Shown here: piece by piece, positions 43,554-52,225 of the stretch | How positions within the stretch are numbered: the first letter of the stretch is position 1 | How the letters are laid out: every line of letters begins with the position of its first letter | Assembly: GCF_019429625.1 (NCBI RefSeq) | Contig: NZ_JAHXRW010000006.1 | Location: forward strand, 124,001 to 188,000 | Source: Celeribacter sp. PS-C1 | GTDB taxonomy: Bacteria > Pseudomonadota > Alphaproteobacteria > Rhodobacterales > Rhodobacteraceae | Length of the DNA: 64,000 nt | Direction of reading: 5' to 3' | Position numbers and translations under genes: made by a program | Notes under the pieces: model-generated | The model's input: the letters and a program-made list of their open reading frames with translations, nothing else | Database searches by the model: none | Told to the model about the DNA's origin: nothing

Positions 43554-44756
43554 ATGAGTCTCGGGCCCAATGTCTACGACGCCGAACCAATCCCGGAAGA
43601 GGCGCGCGCCATCGTCGAACAGCTGCTGAAATCCGGCGACCTGTTCCGCTACACTGCCGCACAAGACGCTCCCGTGACGCTTTTGGAACAGGAATTCGCC
43701 GAAATGCTGGGTGCGAAATACGCGCTGGCCGTGGCCTCTTGCTCCGCCGCTTTGTTCCTGTCCCTGAAGGCTCTGAACCTGCCGCGCGACGCCAAGGTTC
43801 TGATCCCCGCCTTCACCTTTGCCGCCGTGCCGTCCTCCATCGTGCACGCCGATTGCAAACCGGTGCTCGTGGAATGCGGCGACAACTACCGCATCGATCT
43901 TGAGGATTTCCATGCCAAGATCGAAGACGCCGATGCCGTGATGATCTCCCACATGCGGGGCCACACGTCAGACATGGATGCGATCAAAGCCGCCTGTGAC
44001 GCGAAGAACATCCCGCTGATCGAGGACGCCGCGCATTCGCTTGGCACCGTTTGGGACGGCCAGAACATCGGCACCATCGGCAAGATCGGCTGTTTTTCCT
44101 TCCAGTCCTACAAGCTGTTGAACGCGGGCGAAGGTGGCATCATGATCACCGACGATCCGGAGATTATGGCCCGCGCCGTGATCATGTCGGGCGCCTATGA
44201 GCACAACTGGGGCAAGCACAATCCGCAGCGCGACAATGCGCTGGCCGAAGCCTTCGCCAAATGGCAGAACCAGCTGCCGCTCTACAACACGCGCCTGTCG
44301 AACATGTCCGCGACCCTCGTGCGCCCGCAGTTGGGCGAAGTGCCGCGTCGTGTGGCAGACGGTCGTCGCAACCACGATTACACCGCAGCGCGTCTGGAAA
44401 GCTCGCCGTTTTTGACCGTGCCCGCTAAACTCGACAAAGAGGTCCGCGCGCCCGACAGCCTGCAATTCAACCTCGTCGACTTCACCCGCGAGGAAGCCAT
44501 CGCCTTTCAAAACGCCGCCAAAGCGCGCGGTGTGTCCGTGCAGGTCTTTGGCCTTTCGACCGACAACGCACGTGCGTTCTGGAACTGGAAATTCTTGGGC
44601 GAGACGCCCGATCTGCCGAAAACCCGCGAGATGCTGTCCAAGGCCTGCGACACCCGCCTGCCTGCGCGTTTGACCGAAGAGGATTGCGATTTCATCGCCG
44701 ACGCACTGATTTCCGCGGCGGCAGAAGTGAAAGCGGTAAAAGTCGCCGCCGAGTAA
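43554..44756 (+). CDS. DegT/DnrJ/EryC1/StrS-type aminotransferase
   Basis: 400 residues, PLP-dependent. EDAAHSLG near 157-164 and the PLP lysine Lys187 in SFQSYKLLNAGEGG. Members usually aminate keto-sugars, but here there are no sugar-nucleotide genes. It is preceded by its own AAAAGGTG Shine-Dalgarno and a terminator, so it may be a separate unit. Its position next to the gamma-glutamyl ligases suggests an amine-metabolism role, which is inference. Terminator shared with the opposing LysR gene. Confidence 0.87.
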   Translation: MSLGPNVYDAEPIPEEARAIVEQLLKSGDLFRYTAAQDAPVTLLEQEFAEMLGAKYALAVASCSAALFLSLKALNLPRDAKVLIPAFTFAAVPSSIVHADCKPVLVECGDNYRIDLEDFHAKIEDADAVMISHMRGHTSDMDAIKAACDAKNIPLIEDAAHSLGTVWDGQNIGTIGKIGCFSFQSYKLLNAGEGGIMITDDPEIMARAVIMSGAYEHNWGKHNPQRDNALAEAFAKWQNQLPLYNTRLSNMSATLVRPQLGEVPRRVADGRRNHDYTAARLESSPFLTVPAKLDKEVRAPDSLQFNLVDFTREEAIAFQNAAKARGVSVQVFGLSTDNARAFWNWKFLGETPDLPKTREMLSKACDTRLPARLTEEDCDFIADALISAAAEVKAVKVAAE

Positions 44757-44778
44757 ATCGGCCCCCAAAAGCAAAGAA

Positions 44779-44805
44779 ACGCCTCCCCTCGCGGGAGGCG
44801 TTTTG
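44779..44805. terminator. Bidirectional intrinsic terminator
   Basis: ACGCCTCCC (44779-44787), 5-base loop, GGGAGGCGT (44793-44801), T-run after, A-rich before; between the aminotransferase and LysR genes. Confidence 0.88.
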
Positions 44806-44807
44806 CG

Positions 44808-45752
44808 TTACAAAAGCTTGAGATAGCCACCTAGCCACGGGTATTGCGCTACCACAGGATCGACAACCTGCTCTTGCAACAAAGGCCCCAACTGCTGGAC
44901 AATCTCGGTGGCCATTTCCGACATCCCGTCGCGCCGCACAGTGAGCGAAATTTTCCGCGACAAGGGGGCGACCGGCAAAGGAATCGCCTCGATCTCATCG
45001 GCATATCGCCCAGCATTCAACACGCCAAGAGACGACAAAACCGTCCAGCCCGAGCCGCCCGCCACCATCGCCAAAATCGCGCGGTAGCTGTCCAACTCGA
45101 AGCGATGCGTTAGCGTCATCCCCTCGCTGCTCAGATGCTCCGCCAACATCCGCCCCATCACATGGCGGCGCGTATATTGGATCAGCGGCAGTTTGCCCGG
45201 TGCGTCATGCCGGCCTTTTGGCACCACTGCCACAAACGGGTCCTGCAACAAAGGATGACGTTCGAACCACTCCGCACTCTCGCCCAGCTCAGCCGCCACG
45301 ATCACATCAAGCGCGCGGTTTTCCAACCGATCCAGCAAGCGATGCGACGGCCCGGTCTCCAATTCGAACCGCGTCTCCGTCAGGCGCCCCGCCATCTGCG
45401 TGATCATCATAGGCGTCACGGAGGTTTCGAAGTCCTCGACCATCCCCAAACGCAATTGCCCCAGGTGGCTGAGATCCAACCCCGCAATCTCGGAGCGCGC
45501 GCGGGCCGCTTCCAACAAAATGCTTTGCGCCCGGCGACGCAACACGCGCCCCGCAGGCGTCAGGCTCATTGGACGTTCGCGGCGGTTGATAAGTTCCGTG
45601 CCCAGCGCGGTTTCAAGGTTCGAGATTTGCTGCGACACGGCAGAGGGCGAAGCGCTAAGGCGTTTGGCGGCGGCGGAGACCGAACCTTCTTCTGCCACGG
45701 CGAGGAACACCTCGACCCCCCAGAGCGTCAATCGCCCAACCTTGTCACTCAT
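44808..45752 (-). CDS. LysR family transcriptional regulator
   Basis: 314 residues. N-terminal HTH (EEGSVSAAAKRLSASPSAVSQ, about 21-41) and C-terminal periplasmic-binding-like effector domain. GGGAGG precedes the ATG. It converges with the DegT-type aminotransferase; it may regulate it or the ligase locus, but the operator on the ligase side (TTTGATCAAA) is not a classic T-N11-A LysR box. Ligand unknown. Confidence 0.9.
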   Translation of the reverse strand: MSDKVGRLTLWGVEVFLAVAEEGSVSAAAKRLSASPSAVSQQISNLETALGTELINRRERPMSLTPAGRVLRRRAQSILLEAARARSEIAGLDLSHLGQLRLGMVEDFETSVTPMMITQMAGRLTETRFELETGPSHRLLDRLENRALDVIVAAELGESAEWFERHPLLQDPFVAVVPKGRHDAPGKLPLIQYTRRHVMGRMLAEHLSSEGMTLTHRFELDSYRAILAMVAGGSGWTVLSSLGVLNAGRYADEIEAIPLPVAPLSRKISLTVRRDGMSEMATEIVQQLGPLLQEQVVDPVVAQYPWLGGYLKLL

Positions 45753-45812
45753 CCCAACGACCTCCCATGTCCTTTGTGCCCTAAATACTCAAAAAACCTC
45801 ACAGAAAAAAGA

Positions 45813-45838
45813 AAACCCTGATCCTTGGATCAGGGTTT
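45813..45838. terminator. Perfect 12-bp hairpin, terminator after phaR
   Basis: AAACCCTGATCC (45813-45824) and GGATCAGGGTTT (45827-45838). The phaR side is followed by T-rich sequence on the minus strand (TTTCTTTTTT). Terminates phaR transcription. Confidence 0.87.
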
Positions 45839-45860
45839 GCATCATGTCAAAGCGTCCCAC

Positions 45861-46421
45861 TCATTTCATCTTGGAAAGCTTATCCTGAAGATCCGCGAGC
45901 TGCTTCTTGATCTCGCTCAGGTCTTCCTTGGTCTCCTCCGGCTCAGCGCTCGGGCCCGACCAGTTTTGCCCCATGCCGCTCGCCATTCCGCCAGTCATCG
46001 CCTTGATAAAGGCCTCCTGCTGCGCCTGCAGCGCCTCGAAGCCTGGGATCTGCGTGCCAAAATTCTGCATCATCTGTTCTTGGCCCTGACGCAGCATGTC
46101 AAAGCTTTGCGCCAGAAATTGCGGCACAACGGATTGAATGTCGGTCGTGTAGCTGCGGACAAGATCGGTCAGTACGCCCAAAGGCAGCACGTTTTCGCCC
46201 CGGCTTTCGTGTTCCGCGATGATTTGCAAAAGATATTGGCGGGTCAGGTCATCGCCGGACTTCAGATCAACGATCTGCACATCACGCCCCTCGCGGATAA
46301 ATCCCGCGATGTCTTCAAGCGTCACGTAATCCGAGGTTTCCGTATTATAAAGCCGCCGGGACGCGTAGCGTTTGATCAGCAGCGGCGCAGACGTATCTGC
46401 GTTTTTTTTATCGGTGGCCAT
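45861..46421 (-). CDS. phaR: Polyhydroxyalkanoate synthesis repressor PhaR
   Basis: 186 residues. N-terminal PHB/PHA accumulation regulator DNA-binding domain: LIKRYASRRLYNTETSDYVT (about 15-34) and DVQIVDLKSGDDLTR near 47-61. The C-terminal region is a helical coil. It represses phasin and synthase genes and dissociates when it binds PHA granules. ATG at 46421, preceded by GGAGG-rich sequence. Separated from phaP by a terminator. Confidence 0.93.
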   Translation of the reverse strand: MATDKKNADTSAPLLIKRYASRRLYNTETSDYVTLEDIAGFIREGRDVQIVDLKSGDDLTRQYLLQIIAEHESRGENVLPLGVLTDLVRSYTTDIQSVVPQFLAQSFDMLRQGQEQMMQNFGTQIPGFEALQAQQEAFIKAMTGGMASGMGQNWSGPSAEPEETKEDLSEIKKQLADLQDKLSKMK

Positions 46422-46550
46422 ATTGGGCTCCCCTCCCTTTATTGGCAATGAACCGAGCCTAAGCGAGCAATGCTGCAAAAGCAAAAGAAATCCGGCCGAT
46501 AATGTTAACGCAACCAAGGCGTGCATCGCGGCTCGGAAAGCCATGAAAAA

Positions 46551-46580
46551 ACGGGCCTCCGAGGAGAGAGGCCCGTTTCA
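46551..46580 (-). terminator. Intrinsic terminator between phaP and phaR
   Basis: On the minus strand ACGGGCCTC / GAGGCCCGT arms (46576-46568 and 46559-46551) followed by T6. Ends the phaP transcript. Confidence 0.87.
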
Positions 46581-46642
46581 CGATCCACATTTTCAGGGAG
46601 GAGGAAAAATGTGGAGAAGTTACTCGTACTGAATTCGAACGC

Positions 46643-47086
46643 TTACTTCGCCGTCGCTTTTTTCGCGGCTTTGGTCATTTCATCGGTCGCTTTTTTGGCA
46701 GCGGCGGTCATGTCTTCGCCCATGTCTTTGCCAGCGGCCAGCATCAGCTCGACGGTTTCCATTTGCACTTTCTTAGCCACTTCCGCGAAGGCAGCCATGT
46801 TTTCGGCGGCCATTTCAGCTTGGGCGGAGGCAAAATCGGTCAACGCCTTGGTGTAATCGGTCGGCTCTTCTTTCACGGTGGTGATGTCGGAGACTTTGGT
46901 CAGGGTGTCTTTGGTCCATTTCGAGGAAATCTCGGTGGATTTCTCAGCGGCTTCGATTGCCACTTTGGACATTTTCTCAGCGAGCGAAGCTTGGGTTTTG
47001 AAGCTTTCCTGCATCGCGGACATGTCAATCGGGAAAGAACCCATCATGTCTTTCATCATCTTGGTGAAGTCGTCGGTCTTGGCCAT
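46643..47086 (-). CDS. phaP: Phasin (PHA granule-associated protein)
   Basis: 147 residues, helical and amphipathic, with Ala/Lys-rich C-terminus (TAAAKKATDEMTKAAKKATA). Phasin_2-like. It coats PHA granules. ATG at 47086 follows AGAAGGACT; upstream in-frame codons lack homology. Lies between phaC and phaR, all on the minus strand. Confidence 0.88.
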   Translation of the reverse strand: MAKTDDFTKMMKDMMGSFPIDMSAMQESFKTQASLAEKMSKVAIEAAEKSTEISSKWTKDTLTKVSDITTVKEEPTDYTKALTDFASAQAEMAAENMAAFAEVAKKVQMETVELMLAAGKDMGEDMTAAAKKATDEMTKAAKKATAK

Positions 47087-47197
47087 ATCTCGTAGTCCTT
47101 CTGGTATTTTGCGAAATCGGCCCCTACCGGTTGGTATGGGTTTTCGCTTTGTCTGCGCATCTGAACGCCCGTTCAGCTTGCGTCTGCACAAACAATA

Positions 47198-47243
47198 TGC
47201 ATGCCGCAGTGCAGAAAATCAAGAGATTTATGCTGCGGCGCAG
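47198..47243. promoter_or_regulatory. TGC-rich dyads upstream of phaP: probable PhaR sites
   Basis: CTGC-N3-GCAG at 47233-47243 is a perfect PhaR-type dyad. A second TGC-rich block, CCGC-AGT-GCAG, lies at 47204-47214, and TGCATGC sits just left of it. The sites are about 110-160 bases before the phaP start. Known PhaR from Paracoccus binds such TGC-rich sequences. Confidence 0.55.
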
Positions 47244-47299
47244 AATACACCTAGGAATGTCGAGTTTTCAGGCACTTGCCCAAGAACGAACCAGAAGAT

Positions 47300-49105
47300 T
47301 CAGGGCGTCGCTTGGGATTTAACGTAATTGCCCGGCGCCGGACCGAGGATTTCCGCCCCCGAATCGCCAGGGACCCGCGCAGGGATCATCTTGCCCGACC
47401 GCGCACGTAGCCACTTCTCCCACCGAGGCCACCACGACCCCTCATGGAACTGCGCCTCTGCTTTCCATTCTTGCGGAGACAAAGTCAGATCGGCGTTGGT
47501 GTAATGGCCATATTTCTTTTTCGAAGGCGGATTGACGATGCCCGCGATATGGCCGGACTCGGACAGGATGAATGTCTTGTTCTTCGACCCCATCTGGCGG
47601 ACACCGTTGTAGGAGCTGTCCCAAGCGGCAATGTGGTCCGTCTCACAACCGATGGCACAAAGTGGTACGGTGACTTCGGAGAGATGCACCTTGGTGCCGC
47701 AAATCGGAAAGCCCGTGGTGGCCAGTTCATCGCGCTGGCACAGGCCCCGCAGATATTCCACCGCCATCTTGCCCGGCAGGTTGGTCGCGTCGCCATTCCA
47801 ATACAACAGATCAAAGGCCGGCGGCGCCTCGCCCATCATGTAGCTGCGGATGGCGGGCTGATAGATCAGGTCGTTGGAGCGCAGATAGGAGAATGTCCTG
47901 TTCATATAGAGTGATTTCATCAGGCCGGTACGCTTGGCCTCCGCCTCGATCCCGTCGACGAAATCGTCATCGAGGAACACACCCACCTCGCCCTGATCGG
48001 AGAAATCCGTCAGCGTCGTAAAGAAGGTTGCGGATTTCACTGACGTATCGCCGCGCTGCTTCATCAGGCCCAGCGTGATCGACAGCGTGGTGCCCGCGAT
48101 GCAATAGCCGATGACATTGATCTTCGGCTCTGCGGTGATCGTTTTGACCTGTTCGATCGCCGTCAGGAATCCCTCTTCGACGTAGTCATCCATCCCGACA
48201 TCGGCGTAGCCCTCATTCGGGTTGACCCAAGAGACGACAAAGACCGTGTAGCCCTGCTCCGTGATCCATTTGATCAGCGAATTCTGTTCGCGCAGGTCGA
48301 GGATGTAGAATTTGTTGATCCAGGGCGGAAAGATCAAAAGCGGTGTCTTATGCACCTCTTCGGTCAGGGGCGCATATTGGATCAGTTCGAACATCCGGTT
48401 GCGAAACACCACGGAGCCTTTCGAGGTGCCGATGTTTCCGCCCACCTGAAACGCGTCCTTGTCGGCGAGGTTGACGATCATTTCGCCACTGTGATCTTCG
48501 AGATCGCGCACGAGGTTCTCCAAGCCTCTCACAAGGCTCTCGCCATCGGTCTCGAGCGCTTGCTGTAAAGCATCCGGGTTGGTCGCGAGGAAATTCGTGG
48601 GCGACATCATGTCGATGATCTGCCGGGTAAAATAGTCCACGCGCCGACGATCCCGGGCGTCCATCCCTTCAAGACCGGTGACGGCGTTCTCCATCGACTC
48701 GGCGTTCATCATGTATTGCTGTTTGAGAAAGTTGAAATAGGGGTTGCTCTGCCAGAGCGGGTTCTGGAACCGACGGTCTTTCGGTGTCTCGTCGGGCGGC
48801 GGCGTCAGATCACCTTGGCTGAGCCTCTTCTGCGCTTCGACGTAATGCTTGAGCGTCTTGCCCCAATGGCTCACCTGATGCTCGATCACGCGGGCCGGAT
48901 TGTTCATCATTTCGGCCATGTAGGCACTCGCGGCCTTGAGAAAAAGCTCCTGACTGGGCCCCTGAAGCGCGGGAGGAATCGGCTTTTTCTGAGCCAAAGC
49001 AGAAACAAGTCGCGAAGAAAGCTCTTCGATTTTGACAATATTCTCGTTGAGCTTGTCCAAATCCTGTTGTTTTTCCTGCGTTTTGACCTCTCCATCACGA
49101 GCCAT
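47300..49105 (-). CDS. phaC: Class I poly(3-hydroxyalkanoate) synthase
   Basis: 601 residues. Lipase-like box GYCIAG with catalytic Cys335; Asp in GCETDHIA and His in SGHIAGIVNPP complete the triad. Typical N-terminal region FQNPLWQSNPYFNFLKQQY near 113-131 and WINKFYILDL near 262-271. It polymerises hydroxyacyl-CoA to PHB/PHA. GGAGG lies upstream of the ATG. Divergent from phaZ. Confidence 0.95.
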   Translation of the reverse strand: MARDGEVKTQEKQQDLDKLNENIVKIEELSSRLVSALAQKKPIPPALQGPSQELFLKAASAYMAEMMNNPARVIEHQVSHWGKTLKHYVEAQKRLSQGDLTPPPDETPKDRRFQNPLWQSNPYFNFLKQQYMMNAESMENAVTGLEGMDARDRRRVDYFTRQIIDMMSPTNFLATNPDALQQALETDGESLVRGLENLVRDLEDHSGEMIVNLADKDAFQVGGNIGTSKGSVVFRNRMFELIQYAPLTEEVHKTPLLIFPPWINKFYILDLREQNSLIKWITEQGYTVFVVSWVNPNEGYADVGMDDYVEEGFLTAIEQVKTITAEPKINVIGYCIAGTTLSITLGLMKQRGDTSVKSATFFTTLTDFSDQGEVGVFLDDDFVDGIEAEAKRTGLMKSLYMNRTFSYLRSNDLIYQPAIRSYMMGEAPPAFDLLYWNGDATNLPGKMAVEYLRGLCQRDELATTGFPICGTKVHLSEVTVPLCAIGCETDHIAAWDSSYNGVRQMGSKNKTFILSESGHIAGIVNPPSKKKYGHYTNADLTLSPQEWKAEAQFHEGSWWPRWEKWLRARSGKMIPARVPGDSGAEILGPAPGNYVKSQATP

Positions 49106-49130
49106 CGCGCATCCTCCCCAATTTTTTGCA

Positions 49131-49155
49131 CTTGCAGCATCGAAAAATGCTGTAA
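49131..49155. promoter_or_regulatory. Inverted repeat between phaC and phaZ, possible PhaR operator
   Basis: CTTGCAGCAT (49131-49140) and ATGCTGTAAG (49146-49155), 9 of 10 bases matching as an inverted repeat, TGC-rich like the phaP sites. Positioned between the two divergent starts (49105 and 49278). Confidence 0.5.
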
Positions 49156-49277
49156 GACTATATCAGTTACGATAGCGACAGACTTGTCCTGTGGGAAGAC
49201 GCAGCCGAAGATTGCGATACCGCAGCGCGCACTCTCCCAGAGGTCAGGCCTGTATCACGCACAAACAGGAGGCCCAC

Positions 49278-50552
49278 ATGCGCTTTATGGCAACCTACGA
49301 TCTGATGGAAACGATCCGCAACACCAACCAATGGCTGGGCGCCACCGCTCAGGCCTTTGGCTCTTACCCGGCGGTTGCGATGATGCCCAACCCCGGCATT
49401 CAGTGGCTCACCGCCTGGGGTCAAGTGACCGAACGCGCCTTTTCGCGCATGGTCGCCAAACCCGACTGGGGCATCGGCTCGGTTGTGGGCGAAGATGGGC
49501 GCGATCACCTCGTCGACATTGATGTCGAAGTGGCGAAACCCTTCGGCGATCTGATCCATTTCAAAGTGCAGGGCCGTCAGGAGATGAAACGCCGCGTGCT
49601 TTTGGTCGCGCCGATGTCCGGCCACTACGCCACGCTTTTGCGTTCGACCGTCATCTCGCTCCTGCCCGATTGCGAGGTCTATGTCACCGACTGGCACAAT
49701 GCCCGTGACATTCCGGTCTCCGAAGGCAAATTCGATGTCGAGGACTACACCCTCTACCTCGTCGACTTCATGAAACATCTGGGCCCGAACACCCATGTGA
49801 TCGCCATCTGCCAACCGGCACCGCTGACGCTCGCGGCCACGGCCTATCTCGCCGAAGAAGATCCGAAGGCGCAGCCCCGCTCTCTAACCCTCATCGGGGG
49901 GCCGATCGACCCGGACGCGACACCGACCGAAGTCACAGATTTCGGCAACCGCGTCACCATGGGCCAGCTCGAAAATTCGATGATTCAGCGCGTCGGCTAC
50001 AAATACAAAGGCGTCGGACGCAAGGTCTATCCGGGGCTGTTGCAGCTGTCTTCGTTCATCGCGATGAACATGGACAACCACTCCAAAGCCTTCGCCGACC
50101 AGATCGCGCGCGTCGCCAAAGGTGAGGCGGGCGAACATGACCGCCACAACAAATTCTACGATGAATATCTCGCCGTCATGGATATGACCGCCGAATTCTA
50201 CCTCTCCACCGTCGAGCGCATCTTCAAAGGCCTCGAGATCGCCAAGAACGAATTCGTGGTCGCTGGAAAACGGGTCGACATCGGCAAGATCACCGATGTG
50301 GCAGTGAAAACCGTCGAAGGTGAAAATGACGACATCTCCGCGCCGGGCCAATGTGTCGCCGCGTTGGATCTTTGCACCGGCTTGCCGGACAGCAAAAAGG
50401 CCGCGCATCTCGAACCGGGCGCCGGGCATTACGGGATTTTTGCGGGCAAAAGCTGGCGCAACAACATCCGGCCCTTGGTGCTCGAATTCATCGACGCCAA
50501 TTCCGGCCCGCGCATTGTGGGCGGCAAGGACGCCCAAGCGAAAGCAGGCTAA
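49278..50552 (+). CDS. phaZ: Intracellular polyhydroxyalkanoate depolymerase
   Basis: 424 residues. PHA granule depolymerase family: VAPMSGHYATLLR near 110-122, VYVTDWHNARDIPV near 133-146, CQPAPLTL near 175-182 with the active cysteine, and DLCTGLPDSKKAAHLEPGAGHYG near 369-391. It mobilises stored PHB. ATG at 49278 follows AGGAGG. Divergent from phaC; followed by a terminator. Confidence 0.93.
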   Translation: MRFMATYDLMETIRNTNQWLGATAQAFGSYPAVAMMPNPGIQWLTAWGQVTERAFSRMVAKPDWGIGSVVGEDGRDHLVDIDVEVAKPFGDLIHFKVQGRQEMKRRVLLVAPMSGHYATLLRSTVISLLPDCEVYVTDWHNARDIPVSEGKFDVEDYTLYLVDFMKHLGPNTHVIAICQPAPLTLAATAYLAEEDPKAQPRSLTLIGGPIDPDATPTEVTDFGNRVTMGQLENSMIQRVGYKYKGVGRKVYPGLLQLSSFIAMNMDNHSKAFADQIARVAKGEAGEHDRHNKFYDEYLAVMDMTAEFYLSTVERIFKGLEIAKNEFVVAGKRVDIGKITDVAVKTVEGENDDISAPGQCVAALDLCTGLPDSKKAAHLEPGAGHYGIFAGKSWRNNIRPLVLEFIDANSGPRIVGGKDAQAKAG

Positions 50553-50571
50553 AAGGACGGCACACTCGAAG

Positions 50572-50598
50572 ACGGCGCCGAAGCGCGCCGTTTCTTTG
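50572..50598 (+). terminator. Intrinsic terminator after phaZ
   Basis: ACGGCG (50572-50577) and CGCCGT (50586-50591), 8-base loop, then TTCTTTG. Confidence 0.75.
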
Positions 50599-50621
50599 AA
50601 TATTTCTGCTGCAATGACGAC

Positions 50622-51335
50622 TTAGCGCAGGACAAAGGGGGCCTCGGCCTCCAACCATGTCTTGAGTGCCTGCGAAACGGTGCGCGGCGCCTCCAGCATG
50701 GGTAGGTGCCCGGCCTTTTCTATCAGCACCAGATCTGCACGCGGCATAAGCTGGGCGATAAAGTCCTGACGCCGGGGCGGGCAGACCGTATCGGCCGCGC
50801 CCCCGATCACCAGAGCCGGAATGCGCGCGCGGCGCAGGACGTTTTGATGATCCGGGCGACGTTGCAGGATGCGCGATTGCGTCAAATAAGTCTCAAGCCC
50901 CGCCTCCATCGCCATGTCGAGCCAATGATCGCGAATAGCGTTGCGATGGGGTGACTCATAGAGCGAGGTCGAGGGCAGTTCTTCGAGCAGCACCTCGCCG
51001 TATCGACCGGTCTTGGCCTTGATCATCCGCGGTTCGCGGGCGGCGGCGGCATTGGGCGGCTCGGCCTGGGCAGAACCGGAGATCAACGCGATACGGCTCA
51101 CCCGCCCAGGCGCGCGGCGCAGAATTTCGGTCGCAACAGAAGCCCCGAGATCATGCCCCGCCACCGCGAATTTCGGCGGTGCGACGGCCAACACCGCGTC
51201 GGCCATTTCCGTCAGGTTTTCCCCAATCAAAGGTGCGACCATCACCGCATGGTGGCGGCTCAGATCAATGATCTGATCGGCGAACACCCGGCCATCGGCC
51301 AGAAATCCGGGCAGCAAAACGAGGCTCTCGGTCAT
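50622..51335 (-). CDS. Alpha/beta hydrolase with Asp at the nucleophile position
   Basis: 237 residues. The elbow reads AGHDLGAS with Asp62 in place of the usual serine. The distal Asp is in GGAADTVCP and His in EKAGHLPMLEAP. An Asp nucleophile is typical of epoxide hydrolases and haloalkane dehalogenases. The protein is shorter than those and lacks their DxxG/W oxyanion patterns, so it is either a small relative or a serine hydrolase that lost the serine. Substrate unknown. Confidence 0.8.
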   Translation of the reverse strand: MTESLVLLPGFLADGRVFADQIIDLSRHHAVMVAPLIGENLTEMADAVLAVAPPKFAVAGHDLGASVATEILRRAPGRVSRIALISGSAQAEPPNAAAAREPRMIKAKTGRYGEVLLEELPSTSLYESPHRNAIRDHWLDMAMEAGLETYLTQSRILQRRPDHQNVLRRARIPALVIGGAADTVCPPRRQDFIAQLMPRADLVLIEKAGHLPMLEAPRTVSQALKTWLEAEAPFVLR

Positions 51336-51419
51336 AGATCAATCCACAGAAAAACTTATACTTTTTTTGTCACATGCCGCAGGACGGGCGGTCAAGAAGA
51401 GCACTGATCAACTCTGCGT

Positions 51420-52163
51420 TCATATGCGCGCCAGCACATCAAAGATCGCGGCTTCGATGATTTTAAGGCAATCAACAGTAGAGAACGAATGATCTGCACC
51501 TTTGACCAGCGTCAGGCGGATATCATCGCCCGCCGCATGCTCGAACAGCTGCATCGCCGTCTCGACCGACACCGATGTGTCCGCCGTGCCCTGCAAGAAC
51601 CGCACCGGGAAGGGCAGCGCAAGCGGGCTGCGCAGGATCAGGTGATCACGGCCGTCCTCGATGAGGCGCCGGGTGATCGGATAGGGTTCTGCATAGTCGG
51701 AGGGCACCATGACGACGCCCTCATCCATGAGCGCCTGACGCTGTGCCTCGTCGAACCCGGCCCAGAACCCGTCTTCGGTAAAGTCAGGTGCTGCGGCGAT
51801 GGTGACGAGGCCACCGACGCGCGAGTGAATGCGTCTGCACATCAACAGCGAAATCCAGCCGCCCATGGAGGAACCGACGAGAATTTGCGGGCCGTCCGTC
51901 AACGCTTCGATCACCGCCTGCGCATCCTCGGCCCAGTCGCCAATCGCACCATCGCGAAAGGCCTCAGAGCTTTCGCCATGCCCCGAATAGTCGAACCGCA
52001 AGAAGGGCCGTCCCTGTGCCGCCGCCCATTGTTCCAGCGCGACGGCTTTGGTGCCCGCCATATCTGACATGAACCCGCCAAGGAACACGACGCCCGTGCC
52101 CTCGCCCTCAAGGCGATTGTAGGCGATGCGGCGGCCGGAGGGGGTGTCGAGATAATCGGTCAT
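51420..52163 (-). CDS. Alpha/beta hydrolase (ABHD10/BEM46-like)
   Basis: 247 residues. Serine elbow GSSMGGW (near 93-99), DYSGHGESS near 57-65 and the distal His in GADHSFS. Related to small ABHD10-type thioesterases/carboxylesterases. Starts at ATG 52163 with a Shine-Dalgarno; codons upstream lack homology. Its neighbour on the same strand is an MFS carrier. Confidence 0.85.
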   Translation of the reverse strand: MTDYLDTPSGRRIAYNRLEGEGTGVVFLGGFMSDMAGTKAVALEQWAAAQGRPFLRFDYSGHGESSEAFRDGAIGDWAEDAQAVIEALTDGPQILVGSSMGGWISLLMCRRIHSRVGGLVTIAAAPDFTEDGFWAGFDEAQRQALMDEGVVMVPSDYAEPYPITRRLIEDGRDHLILRSPLALPFPVRFLQGTADTSVSVETAMQLFEHAAGDDIRLTLVKGADHSFSTVDCLKIIEAAIFDVLARI

Positions 52164-52225
52164 GTTGGGCTCCCTTTTGAGATGAGTGCTATCGGTCCTG
52201 CCGAAGGTTTGCAATCAATCGCGCA

